Positions 5,820 to 13,005 of a stretch of 32,911 nt of DNA are shown one piece after another. Each line of letters opens with the position of its first letter. Position 1 is the first letter of the stretch. This stretch comes from Ignavibacteria bacterium (GTDB lineage Bacteria; Bacteroidota; Ignavibacteria; Tepidaquicellales; OLB5), in contig JAUQWS010000054.1 in NCBI GenBank assembly GCA_030835025.1, positions 1-32,911 of the forward strand. The letters are read 5' to 3'. A model generated the notes under the pieces. That model saw nothing but the letters and a program-made list of their open reading frames with translations, made no database searches and was not told the origin of the DNA. The translations under genes and the position numbers were made by a program.

Positions 5820-7175
5820 GTGTTTGAGGATCTAAGCAGTAAGTTCGATAAAGTCTTTAAGTTCATTAAAGGTAAGGGTAAGGTTTCTGAAGCGACCATT
5901 GACGAGTTTCTTCGCGAGGTCCGCCGCATACTGCTTGATGCCGATGTAAACTATAAAGTTGTTAAGCAGTTTGTTGATGATGTTAAACAGCGTTCTTTGG
6001 AAAAAAATGTTATCAGAAGCATCAATCCGGGTAAGATAGTAATTGATACAATTACCGGTGAGCTTGTCCGCCTGATGGGTGAAAAGAAAACTGATATTAA
6101 GTTCTCCAATCACACGCCTTCGGTCATAATGATGGTCGGGCTTCAGGGTTCGGGTAAAACAACATTCTCCGGAAAGCTTGCAAAGTATCTAAAGGGCAAG
6201 GGACGTAATCCCGCCCTTGCAGCATGCGACGTTTACCGTCCGGCTGCTATAGACCAGCTTAAGACTCTGGGCGAACAGATAGATGTTGCGGTTTATTCCG
6301 ATGATTCAAAAGACCCGGTGAAAATTGCGCTTGCCGCAGTTGAGTTCTGCAAACAGAACTTCAAGGATACTCTGATTGTTGATACTGCAGGACGCCTTGC
6401 AATAGATGATGAGATGATGCGCGAGGTTGAGACACTTAAGAGCAGGCTTGAGCCGAGCGAAATACTGTTTGTTGTTGATGCGATGACGGGACAGGATGCC
6501 GTAAACACGGCTAAGGAGTTCCACAACAGGCTTGATTACGATGGCGTTATTTTAACAAAATTAGATGGTGATTCAAGAGGCGGTGCGGCGCTTTCCATCC
6601 GCGCAGTCGTTGAAAAACCTATCAAGTTTGTTGGTATAGGCGAGAAGCTTGAAGCCATTGAGCCTTTCTACCCCGATAGAATGGCATCAAGGATACTCGG
6701 CAAAGGTGATATCCAGTCGCTTGTTGAAAAAGCCACGACTATGCTCCCCGAGGAAATGGATGAGAAGAAGATCCAGAAGCTCGAGGAGAAGCTAAAAGGT
6801 AATAAGTTCGATTTCGCAGACTTTCTTGAGCAGCTTCAGCAGATAAAGAAGATGGGTCCGCTCTCTCAGCTCATAGGTATGATACCGGGGGCAGACAGGA
6901 TGATGAAAGGAAAAGAGATTGACGATAAGCCGTTGAAGCAGGTTGAAGCAGTAATAAACTCAATGACGGTTAAGGAGCGCGGGAATCCTGATGTTCTAAA
7001 CGGCTCCAGAAGAAAAAGAATTGCATCAGGAAGCGGTACAACGATTCAGGATGTTAACCGTGTCATAAAGCAGTTTTATGACATGCAGAAAATGCTCAAG
7101 CAGTTCAAAAAGGGCAAGGGAATGGGTAACATGCTTCGCGGCATGGGGCTCCCCCCGAATTTTAGTATGAAATAA
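5820..7175 (+). CDS. ffh: Signal recognition particle protein Ffh (GTPase)
   Basis: Ffh binds 4.5S RNA and hydrophobic signal sequences on nascent chains and delivers ribosomes to FtsY at the membrane. The 451-residue protein has the N domain (about 1-95), the GTPase G domain with P-loop GLQGSGKTT (107-115), DTAGRL starting at D188 and TKLDGD starting at T246, and the methionine-rich M domain (about 300-451) with GKGDIQSLVEKA and the RNA-binding region near the C-terminus (GKGMGNMLRGMG). Start is GTG, giving MFEDLSSKF, the usual N-terminus. It is the first gene of a block with rpsP, khpA, trmD and rplS; in many bacteria ffh likewise neighbours rpsP. Confidence 0.97.
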   Translation: MFEDLSSKFDKVFKFIKGKGKVSEATIDEFLREVRRILLDADVNYKVVKQFVDDVKQRSLEKNVIRSINPGKIVIDTITGELVRLMGEKKTDIKFSNHTPSVIMMVGLQGSGKTTFSGKLAKYLKGKGRNPALAACDVYRPAAIDQLKTLGEQIDVAVYSDDSKDPVKIALAAVEFCKQNFKDTLIVDTAGRLAIDDEMMREVETLKSRLEPSEILFVVDAMTGQDAVNTAKEFHNRLDYDGVILTKLDGDSRGGAALSIRAVVEKPIKFVGIGEKLEAIEPFYPDRMASRILGKGDIQSLVEKATTMLPEEMDEKKIQKLEEKLKGNKFDFADFLEQLQQIKKMGPLSQLIGMIPGADRMMKGKEIDDKPLKQVEAVINSMTVKERGNPDVLNGSRRKRIASGSGTTIQDVNRVIKQFYDMQKMLKQFKKGKGMGNMLRGMGLPPNFSMK

Positions 7176-7207
7176 TTTATAAATAATAATTACACGGAGC
7201 AAATTAA

Positions 7208-7660
7208 TTGGTTAAACTCAGACTCAGAAGAATGGGGAGAAAAAAAGCCCCCATTTACAAAATTGTAGCAGCAGATTCACGTGCAAGAAGAGACGGGCGT
7301 TTTATTGAAGCAGTCGGGCAGTACGACCCGAGTTCAAACCCGGCAAAGGTAGAAATACTTGAAGACCGCGCATTGTACTGGCTTTCAACCGGCGCACAGC
7401 CAACAGTTACAGTACGCAACATTTTATCGCATAAAGGACTCATGCTTAAGAGCCACTTGAGCAAAAAAGGGGCCGATGGCAATAAGATATCGGCTGAATT
7501 TTCAAAGTGGGAGTCATTACAGGAATCAAAGTTACAGAGGATCAACGATAAGAAGTTAAGAAGAAAAGAAAAGAAGAAAAAAGCGGCAGAAAAACCGGCT
7601 GAAACAACAGCCACAACACCGGCAGCAGAGCAGCCTGCAGCTGAAGAACAGTCTGCATAA
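7208..7660 (+). CDS. rpsP: 30S ribosomal protein bS16
   Basis: bS16 is a small-subunit assembly protein that binds 16S rRNA. The N-terminal half is highly typical ([19 protein letters not shown], then [15 protein letters not shown]). At 150 residues it is longer than the usual 80-90 because of a C-terminal tail with Lys-rich then Ala/Thr/Glu/Pro-rich sequence (about 110-150), common in Bacteroidota relatives. The start is TTG at 7208; GGAG at 7196-7199 sits 8 bp ahead and no ATG fits the conserved N-terminus. It lies 32 bp after ffh. Confidence 0.96.
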   Translation: MVKLRLRRMGRKKAPIYKIVAADSRARRDGRFIEAVGQYDPSSNPAKVEILEDRALYWLSTGAQPTVTVRNILSHKGLMLKSHLSKKGADGNKISAEFSKWESLQESKLQRINDKKLRRKEKKKKAAEKPAETTATTPAAEQPAAEEQSA

Positions 7661-7753
7661 GCAAACTTTGTATTTTTTTCCGGTCCCCGCTATTAAAAGT
7701 GATTATTGTTTTTCAGAAATAATATTACACTAACCAAACTAAAGGGGATGCTT

Positions 7754-7996
7754 ATGAAAGAATTTATTGAGTTTATTGCCAAGAATCTGGTCGACGACCC
7801 CGATAACGTAAGAGTAGATGAGACAGTTGAAGATCACAAAGTTACACTGAAGCTCCATGTTTCCAAATCCGATCTTGGCAAGGTCATTGGTAAGCAGGGC
7901 AAAACCGCCAAATCAATGAGAACATTGTTTACGGCAGTTGCAGCAAAGCATAACAAGAGCGGCCACCTGGAGATTGAAGAGGGCAAACAGCCCTGA
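7754..7996 (+). CDS. khpA: KH-domain RNA-binding protein (KhpA/YlqC family)
   Basis: This 80-residue protein is a single KH domain that binds single-stranded RNA; the family acts in RNA regulation and cell-division control in Gram-positive bacteria and is nearly always beside rpsP. The GKVIGKQGKTAKSMRTLF stretch carries the GxxG loop. The ATG at 7754 is chosen because AAAGGGG (7741-7747) lies six bases ahead; upstream in-frame starts at 7748 and 7706 would place the ribosome site at or inside the coding region. It lies between rpsP and trmD, where rimM is often also present. Confidence 0.92.
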   Translation: MKEFIEFIAKNLVDDPDNVRVDETVEDHKVTLKLHVSKSDLGKVIGKQGKTAKSMRTLFTAVAAKHNKSGHLEIEEGKQP

Positions 7997-8029
7997 GTCC
8001 GGCACTCCTGTTACAGTTAAAATGTACTG

Positions 8030-8716
8030 ATGATGCGAATTGATGTAGTTTCTGCCGTTCCGAAGATACTTAAAAGTCCGCTTGGAGAAAGTATTCTAAA
8101 ACGGGCACAGCAGAAGAATCTTGTGAAGATCGTGGTTAATGACCTGCGTAAATATGCCAAAGGGAATTACAGGCAGGTTGATGATAAACCCTTCGGCGGC
8201 GGAGCAGGTATGGTTCTTAAACCCGAACCGATGTTTGAGTGCCTTGAAAAACTCCTAAGCAAGCGTAAGTACGATGAGATAATTTATCTTACGCCTCAGG
8301 GAGTGAAGTTCAACCAGAAAAGAGCGAACACGCTCTCACTTAAAGAGAACATAATTCTGATCTGCGGACACTACAAAGGCATTGATCAAAGAGTAATAGA
8401 GAGTTTTGTTACAAAAGAGATATCGATCGGTGATTATGTGATCACGGGCGGCGAGACGGCTGCAATTGTTGTGATAGATGCGATCGTAAGGCTCCTTCCG
8501 GGAGTGCTTGGAGACAGTGAATCAGCGCTTACGGATTCATTCCAGACAGAATCAGGTTTTGATGCACCGGTCTACACAAGGCCGGCTGAATACAGAGGTT
8601 TGAAAGTACCCGGTATACTGCTCGGCGGAAACCACAAAGAAATAGAAAAGTGGCGGGCTGAGAAGGGAACAAAAAAGTACAGCAAAGTTAAGAGAAAGAA
8701 AATAAACAATAAGTAA
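8030..8716 (+). CDS. trmD: tRNA (guanine-37-N1)-methyltransferase
   Basis: TrmD methylates G37 next to the anticodon of tRNAs reading CUN, CCN and CGG codons, using S-adenosylmethionine, and prevents frameshifting. The 228 residues include the N-terminal MRIDVVSAVP start, KPFGGGAGMVLKPEP, LICGHYKGIDQRV and the trefoil-knot loop SIGDYVITGGE followed by LLPGVLG. The C-terminal domain ends with the normal RxxGTKKY-type Lys-rich tail. There are ATGs at 8030 and 8033; either is possible. It lies 33 bp after khpA and 19 bp before rplS. Confidence 0.97.
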   Translation: MMRIDVVSAVPKILKSPLGESILKRAQQKNLVKIVVNDLRKYAKGNYRQVDDKPFGGGAGMVLKPEPMFECLEKLLSKRKYDEIIYLTPQGVKFNQKRANTLSLKENIILICGHYKGIDQRVIESFVTKEISIGDYVITGGETAAIVVIDAIVRLLPGVLGDSESALTDSFQTESGFDAPVYTRPAEYRGLKVPGILLGGNHKEIEKWRAEKGTKKYSKVKRKKINNK

Positions 8717-8735
8717 TATTTTATAAGGAATAAAA

Positions 8736-9161
8736 ATGAATAAGATCAATTTAGTTACGACTCCCCAGATGAGGACCGATTTCCCGAAATTCCAGTCGGG
8801 CGATACAGTGAATATCCACGTTAAGGTTATTGAAGGAGACAAGGAAAGAATTCAGCAGTACCAGGGCATAGTAATGGGAATAAAAGGCTCAGGTATCGGC
8901 AGGACATTCAGAGTAAGAAAAATATCCAATGGTGTTGGCGTCGAAAGGATCTTTCCGATAAACTCACCTATCATAGCTAAAATAGAGAAGCTTAAAGAAG
9001 GAAAAGTAAGAAGAGCAAAGCTTTATTACTTAAGGAACCTGAAAGGCAAGTCAGCTACCAAGATAAAGGAAAGAATATCTCCTGAAATTGTTCTTCCTGC
9101 CAAGAAAGAGGAGCCCGTAATTGATGCGCCTGTTTCCAACGATGATTCAACACAGGGATAG
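8736..9161 (+). CDS. rplS: 50S ribosomal protein bL19
   Basis: bL19 sits at the interface of the two ribosomal subunits. The 141 residues carry the signature blocks [41 protein letters not shown] and [23 protein letters not shown]. About 25 extra residues at the C-terminus (Glu/Pro/Asp-rich) go beyond the usual 115. TAAGGA lies before the ATG. It is the last gene of the ffh operon, followed by a strong terminator. Confidence 0.97.
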   Translation: MNKINLVTTPQMRTDFPKFQSGDTVNIHVKVIEGDKERIQQYQGIVMGIKGSGIGRTFRVRKISNGVGVERIFPINSPIIAKIEKLKEGKVRRAKLYYLRNLKGKSATKIKERISPEIVLPAKKEEPVIDAPVSNDDSTQG

Positions 9162-9212
9162 AAACAGGAAGCTGACCCGGTGCATAGATAATTCTCTTAA
9201 TCCTGAGTTTTC

Positions 9213-9244
9213 AAACCGTTAATTTTTCAGTTAACGGTTTTTTC
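9213..9244 (+). terminator. Rho-independent terminator after rplS
   Basis: AAACCGTTAA and TTAACGGTTT form a perfect 10-bp stem with loop TTTTTCAG, followed by a T-run. It separates the ribosomal operon from the deoxynucleoside kinase operon. Confidence 0.93.
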
Positions 9245-9277
9245 ACAAATACTGCTGTTATTCTCACATCAATATCA

Positions 9278-9901
9278 TTGAAAGCCAATAAAAAATACTT
9301 CATTTCGGTTGCCGGCAACATCGGCTCGGGAAAATCTTCGCTCACTCAGATGATAGCCAAAGAGTTCGGATGGAAACCGTATTACGAATCGGTCCAGAAC
9401 AATCCCTACCTCCCCGATTTCTACCGTGATATGAAGAGATGGAGCTTTCAGCTGCAGGTGTACTTTCTTTCTCACCGCTTTAAAACTCACAGGAAAATTG
9501 TTGATTCAAAGAAGTCTGTGATACAGGACCGTTCTATCTATGAGGATGTTGAGATCTTTGCAAAGAATCTATACCTGATGGGCAGAATGGAAAAGCGGGA
9601 TTACGGCAATTACAGAAATCTCTTTTATGAAATGGTTTCATATTTGCAGCCGCCTGATCTTGTTGTATACCTGAAAGCGGATGTTAAAACCCTGCTTAAA
9701 CAGATCAAACAGCGCGGAAGACATTTCGAAAAAAGTATTGAGAAGGAATACCTCGCAAGGCTCAATAGATCATATGCTGTATGGATAAAGAACTATAAAC
9801 TTGGCAAAGTGCTTGTAATTGAATCTGATGAGCTTGATTTTGTAAAGAATCCGGAACATTTTGAGATGATAACTGGCAGTATTAAGAAAGAACTGAACTG
9901 A
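9278..9901 (+). CDS. Deoxynucleoside kinase (deoxyadenosine/deoxycytidine kinase type)
   Basis: This enzyme phosphorylates deoxynucleosides for salvage into dNTPs. The 207-residue protein has the P-loop GNIGSGKS (13-20), a catalytic-base region around E37 (YYESVQNNPYLPDFY), and the DRS motif (84-86) followed by IYEDVEIFAKNLY, all typical of the Dck/Dgk family. A lid-like Arg segment (KQRGRHFEKSIE) lies near residues 146-157. The substrate cannot be fixed from sequence. The TTG start at 9278 is the only one that keeps the N-terminal beta strand before the P-loop. Its stop overlaps the next start by one base. Confidence 0.9.
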   Translation: MKANKKYFISVAGNIGSGKSSLTQMIAKEFGWKPYYESVQNNPYLPDFYRDMKRWSFQLQVYFLSHRFKTHRKIVDSKKSVIQDRSIYEDVEIFAKNLYLMGRMEKRDYGNYRNLFYEMVSYLQPPDLVVYLKADVKTLLKQIKQRGRHFEKSIEKEYLARLNRSYAVWIKNYKLGKVLVIESDELDFVKNPEHFEMITGSIKKELN

Positions 9902-10302
9902 TGAATGCCTCAATACTTGTATCGCCCGGTGAATTGTTTGATAAGGTGACTATACTTGAGATAAAAAGGCGAAAGATAAAAGATAAGTATAAGCTCCGTT
10001 CAGTAAACAATGAACTTTCACATCTGAATATCGCGGTGCAAACTCTCTTGAAAGGAATCAAAAACAAAAGAGCATCAATTATGAAACATAAGTCTGCTCT
10101 AAAGTCGGCAAACCTTAAGCTTTGGAACATTGAAAATTCAATTAGATTGATGGAAGCAAAGAAAGAATTCGGTGATGCTTTTATAAAGAAAGCTAGAGAA
10201 GTATATATAACCAACGATAAACGCTCAGAAATTAAAAGCAGGATAAACAAACTGTTCGGCTCAGGTATAGAAGAAATAAAACAATACACAAAATATAAAT
10301 GA
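9901..10302 (+). CDS. DUF6165-like protein
   Basis: The function is not known. The 133-residue protein matches my recollection of the DUF6165 pattern: PGELFDKVTILEIKRRKI at the N-terminus, NNELSHL, then LWNIENSIRLMEA, FGDAFIKKAREVYITNDKR and a C-terminal RINKLFGS. It is predicted to be largely helical, Lys/Arg-rich, and without signal peptide or membrane segment, so it is probably cytoplasmic. It overlaps the kinase stop by one base and the following cytochrome start by four bases, so translation is probably coupled. DUF6165 members I recall occur near glycosyltransferases; that setting is not seen here. Confidence 0.75.
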   Translation: MNASILVSPGELFDKVTILEIKRRKIKDKYKLRSVNNELSHLNIAVQTLLKGIKNKRASIMKHKSALKSANLKLWNIENSIRLMEAKKEFGDAFIKKAREVYITNDKRSEIKSRINKLFGSGIEEIKQYTKYK

Positions 10303-10889
10303 AGTATTTCTCATATTTCATATTTTTTGCATTCCTGGCAGCGTTATTGCTTTTTCTGAAGAATGCACTTGAACCTCAAAGCGAGTCATTGTATTTGACA
10401 GGCAGCGAAAAATGCGGAGAGTGCCACGGACTCAAAAATGAAGGCAATCAATTTGAAATATGGAAGAATTCCCGTCACTCAGAAGCTTATACTTCCCTGC
10501 TCAGCCCGAAAGCTAAAGACTTTTCAGCAAAGAGCAATATTGAATCTCCCGAAAAGAATACACTTTGCCTGAAATGTCACACTACAGAACATTATGTAAA
10601 TGTAACAGAAAAGAGCGGTTTCTTTAATATCAGCGAAGGAGTTGGCTGTGAAGCATGCCATGGAGCTGGTTCAAAGTACTCCCCTGCCGAAATTATGAAA
10701 GATGAATCTCTGTTCATTTACAACGGAGGCATTAAGGGCGATGAAAAATCATGCAGAGACTGTCACTCAGAAAAAGGTAATAAAGAACAAAAAATAAGTG
10801 AAGATGTTTGCCCGTTCCAGGAAAATGATTTTGAGTTCAAAACAGCATTCGAAAAGATAAAACATCCTGTTAATAAAGATAAACAATGA
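10299..10889 (+). CDS. Membrane-anchored four-heme c-type cytochrome
   Basis: This is an electron-transfer protein outside the cytoplasmic membrane. The 196 residues start with one membrane segment or uncleaved signal (about 3-21). Four CxxCH heme-binding motifs follow: C39-H43 (CGECH), C90-H94 (CLKCH), C117-H121 (CEACH) and C152-H156 (CRDCH). WKNSRHSEAY (55-64) resembles the distal-ligand segment of cytochrome c554-type proteins. Reduction partners are unknown. It overlaps both neighbours by four bases (ATGA), an unusual place between a DUF6165-like gene and murI. Confidence 0.88.
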   Translation: MKYFSYFIFFAFLAALLLFLKNALEPQSESLYLTGSEKCGECHGLKNEGNQFEIWKNSRHSEAYTSLLSPKAKDFSAKSNIESPEKNTLCLKCHTTEHYVNVTEKSGFFNISEGVGCEACHGAGSKYSPAEIMKDESLFIYNGGIKGDEKSCRDCHSEKGNKEQKISEDVCPFQENDFEFKTAFEKIKHPVNKDKQ

Positions 10890-11716
10890 ACAATCTACCA
10901 CAGAAATATGATGAAGCCTCAAGACCGATAGGAGTATTTGATTCCGGAGTTGGCGGGCTTACAGTCGTTAAGGAATTAAACAGGCTTTTACCGAATGAAA
11001 GGATCATATATTTTGGAGATACAGGAAGAGTGCCCTATGGAAATAAGTCCAGAGAGACTATAATTCATTACTCGCTTCAGGTTGCATATTTTTTGATGAA
11101 GAAGAAGATTAAAATGCTTGTCATTGCTTGCAACACGGCTTCTTCGGTATCTCTGCCTACTTTGAAAAGGCATTTCCATATTCCTATAATAGGTGTTATC
11201 GAGCCCGGAGCTAAGGCAGCAATAGAAAATACCTCAACAAATAATATCGGGGTAATTGGCACACTTGGCACCGTGAAATCAAATGCATACAAGAAAGCAC
11301 TCAAAAAGATCAGCAGAAAAGTGAATGTTTACCAGGACCCGTGTCCATTGTTTGTGCATCTTGCCGAAGACGGATGGAATAAGAACAAAATTGCCAGGAT
11401 GGTTGCAGATGAATATTTGAAGAATCTAAAGGGCAAGGATCTTGATACACTGATCCTGGGCTGCACTCACTACCCCCTTTTGAAAGAAGTAATTCAAAGT
11501 TCTGTCGGGAATAAGGTTGCACTTATCGATTCCGGTAAAGAGACTGCCAAAGAAGTGAAAAGAATTCTGGATAAAAGACATCTATTGAACTCACGCAAAC
11601 TGACTGAAAAGAACCATTCTATTTTTTATGTATCCGATTTCCCCCATAAATTCAAAGAAGTAAGTCAGAGGTTTTTATCCAAAGAACTAAAGCATGTTCA
11701 TAAAGTAAAACTATAA
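10886..11716 (+). CDS. murI: Glutamate racemase
   Basis: MurI makes D-glutamate from L-glutamate for peptidoglycan. The 276-residue protein has IGVFDSGVGGLTV (D19, S20), YFGDTGRVPYG, ACNTASS with catalytic C82, and LGCTHYPLL with catalytic C193 and H195. The length is normal. It starts inside the stop of the cytochrome gene and lies six bases before pyrE, so the set is probably one transcript. Confidence 0.97.
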   Translation: MNNLPQKYDEASRPIGVFDSGVGGLTVVKELNRLLPNERIIYFGDTGRVPYGNKSRETIIHYSLQVAYFLMKKKIKMLVIACNTASSVSLPTLKRHFHIPIIGVIEPGAKAAIENTSTNNIGVIGTLGTVKSNAYKKALKKISRKVNVYQDPCPLFVHLAEDGWNKNKIARMVADEYLKNLKGKDLDTLILGCTHYPLLKEVIQSSVGNKVALIDSGKETAKEVKRILDKRHLLNSRKLTEKNHSIFYVSDFPHKFKEVSQRFLSKELKHVHKVKL

Positions 11717-11722
11717 AATACA

Positions 11723-12295
11723 GTGACTGAAAAAGATATACTTCAGATATTTAAGGATTCCGGCGCTTTACTGGATGGGCATTTTGTGCTTACATCGGGT
11801 CTGCACTCCCCTCATTATATAGAGAAGTTCCGTGTTTTAGAGCAGCCGAAGTATACTGAATTGCTATGCAAAGAGTTAGCCGATAGATTCCGTAATGACG
11901 GAATCACACTTGTTGTCGGGCCGATGACAGGCGGGATAATCCTTGCATATGAAATTGGCAAACAGCTTGGAACCAAAGCAATATTCACGGAGAGAATTGA
12001 AGGCAAGATGAAATTCCGCAGGGGCTTCAGGATATCGGTTGATGATAAAGTTCTGATAGTTGAGGATATAAACTCAACCGGCGGAAGTATTAAAGAAGTG
12101 ATTGAGCAGGTCAAAAAATACGGAGCTGAAATTGCGGGGATTGGATGTCTTGTGGACAGGTCAAACGGAAAATCAGAATTCGGATATCCTTTTAAACCTC
12201 TTGTTACAATGAATGTTGAAGCTTACTCCGAAAATGAAATGCCGGAGTGGCTCCTAAAGATCCCGGTTACGAAACCGGGCAGCACAAATAAGTGA
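11723..12295 (+). CDS. pyrE: Orotate phosphoribosyltransferase
   Basis: PyrE joins orotate to PRPP to give orotidine 5'-phosphate in pyrimidine synthesis. The 190 residues show GHFVLTSGLHSPHYIEK, VVGPMTGGIILAYEIG, the flexible loop RIEGKMKFRRGF and the PRPP-binding loop VLIVEDINSTGGS (110-122). The start is GTG at 11723. It is the last gene of the kinase-to-pyrE operon and its stop codon directly abuts the stop of the opposite gene. Confidence 0.93.
   Translation: MTEKDILQIFKDSGALLDGHFVLTSGLHSPHYIEKFRVLEQPKYTELLCKELADRFRNDGITLVVGPMTGGIILAYEIGKQLGTKAIFTERIEGKMKFRRGFRISVDDKVLIVEDINSTGGSIKEVIEQVKKYGAEIAGIGCLVDRSNGKSEFGYPFKPLVTMNVEAYSENEMPEWLLKIPVTKPGSTNK
12262..12279. other. Hairpin within the 3' end of pyrE
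   Basis: CCCGGTT and AACCGGG form a 7-bp stem with loop ACGA. It sits 16 bp before the abutting convergent stops. No T-run follows on either strand, so a bidirectional terminator role is only possible. Confidence 0.35.
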
Positions 12296-12697
12296 TTAGT
12301 ATTCCTTTTTAAGGACCTTTTTGGGTTTGCTTATTGATTCAACCATAAGCCATTTCTTCGCATCAGCTTCATCATAAAAGAACATCACTTTGTATCCTCT
12401 GTTGAATGAAGCATTCTCAAAGAAGTCATTATTGGTTTTGTTCTCAGGAATATCAAGGATAGCGAACTGAATTAACTTTGATTCAGTCCGGAATTTTTCG
12501 ATATGGTGGATTCCGTCAAATACGCCGAATCTGCCTTTGAACCCCCGGAGATCTATCATTACGCGTGTGATGCCGTTTGCGTCAATAACTTCATCGATGT
12601 CACGGGTTATCTTGTTGAACATTTCCAAGGGATAGGTACCCGAGAGTTCAACCCTCAGGAAATCATCCCAGATCCTGTAATCAATCACATAACTCAT
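12296..12697 (-). CDS. SpoIIAA/STAS-like protein
   Basis: This 133-residue cytoplasmic protein resembles the SpoIIAA-like/STAS group: IDYRIWDDFLRVELSGTYPLE at the start, DIDEVIDANGITRVMIDLRG in the middle, and a FFYDEADAKKWL ending typical of the family. Such proteins bind partners or small molecules through an alpha/beta fold; the exact role is unknown. No kinase, phosphatase or sigma gene lies beside it, so an anti-anti-sigma role is not supported. The ATG is at 12697-12695 on the minus strand, and it faces pyrE convergently with zero spacing. Confidence 0.78.
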   Translation of the reverse strand: MSYVIDYRIWDDFLRVELSGTYPLEMFNKITRDIDEVIDANGITRVMIDLRGFKGRFGVFDGIHHIEKFRTESKLIQFAILDIPENKTNNDFFENASFNRGYKVMFFYDEADAKKWLMVESISKPKKVLKKEY

Positions 12698-12897
12698 AAC
12701 ACGTTATGATTAGTTTGGAAAACGAAACTCTTGAGAATATGCTTGAAATAAAGTAATCAAATTGCGCAATCATTTCAATGCTAATTGTTTACTTCGGGTC
12801 ATAAAGCACCGATTTTATTCAAATTCAGATAATTTTGAGTATTATGATATTGGGTTTCTTCAAAAAACAGCGTTATTTAATAGGTATCAACATTACA

Positions 12898-12928
12898 TTG
12901 ATTATTCCTTTGCATAAAGCTATATTTG
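12898..12928 (+). promoter_or_regulatory. Promoter of the ppiD operon
   Basis: TTGATT (12898-12903), a 17-bp spacer and TATATTTG (12921-12928) form the clearest promoter in the window. Transcription would start near 12935, about 70 bp before ppiD. The remainder of 12698-12897 holds no gene that I can see. Confidence 0.7.
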
Positions 12929-13005
12929 TGTTTGTTTTTTAATAATTTTAACAAAAAGTTTCACTTTCAGTCATAACAGGCGATAATAGAGAGGTTTAAT
13001 TTGAT

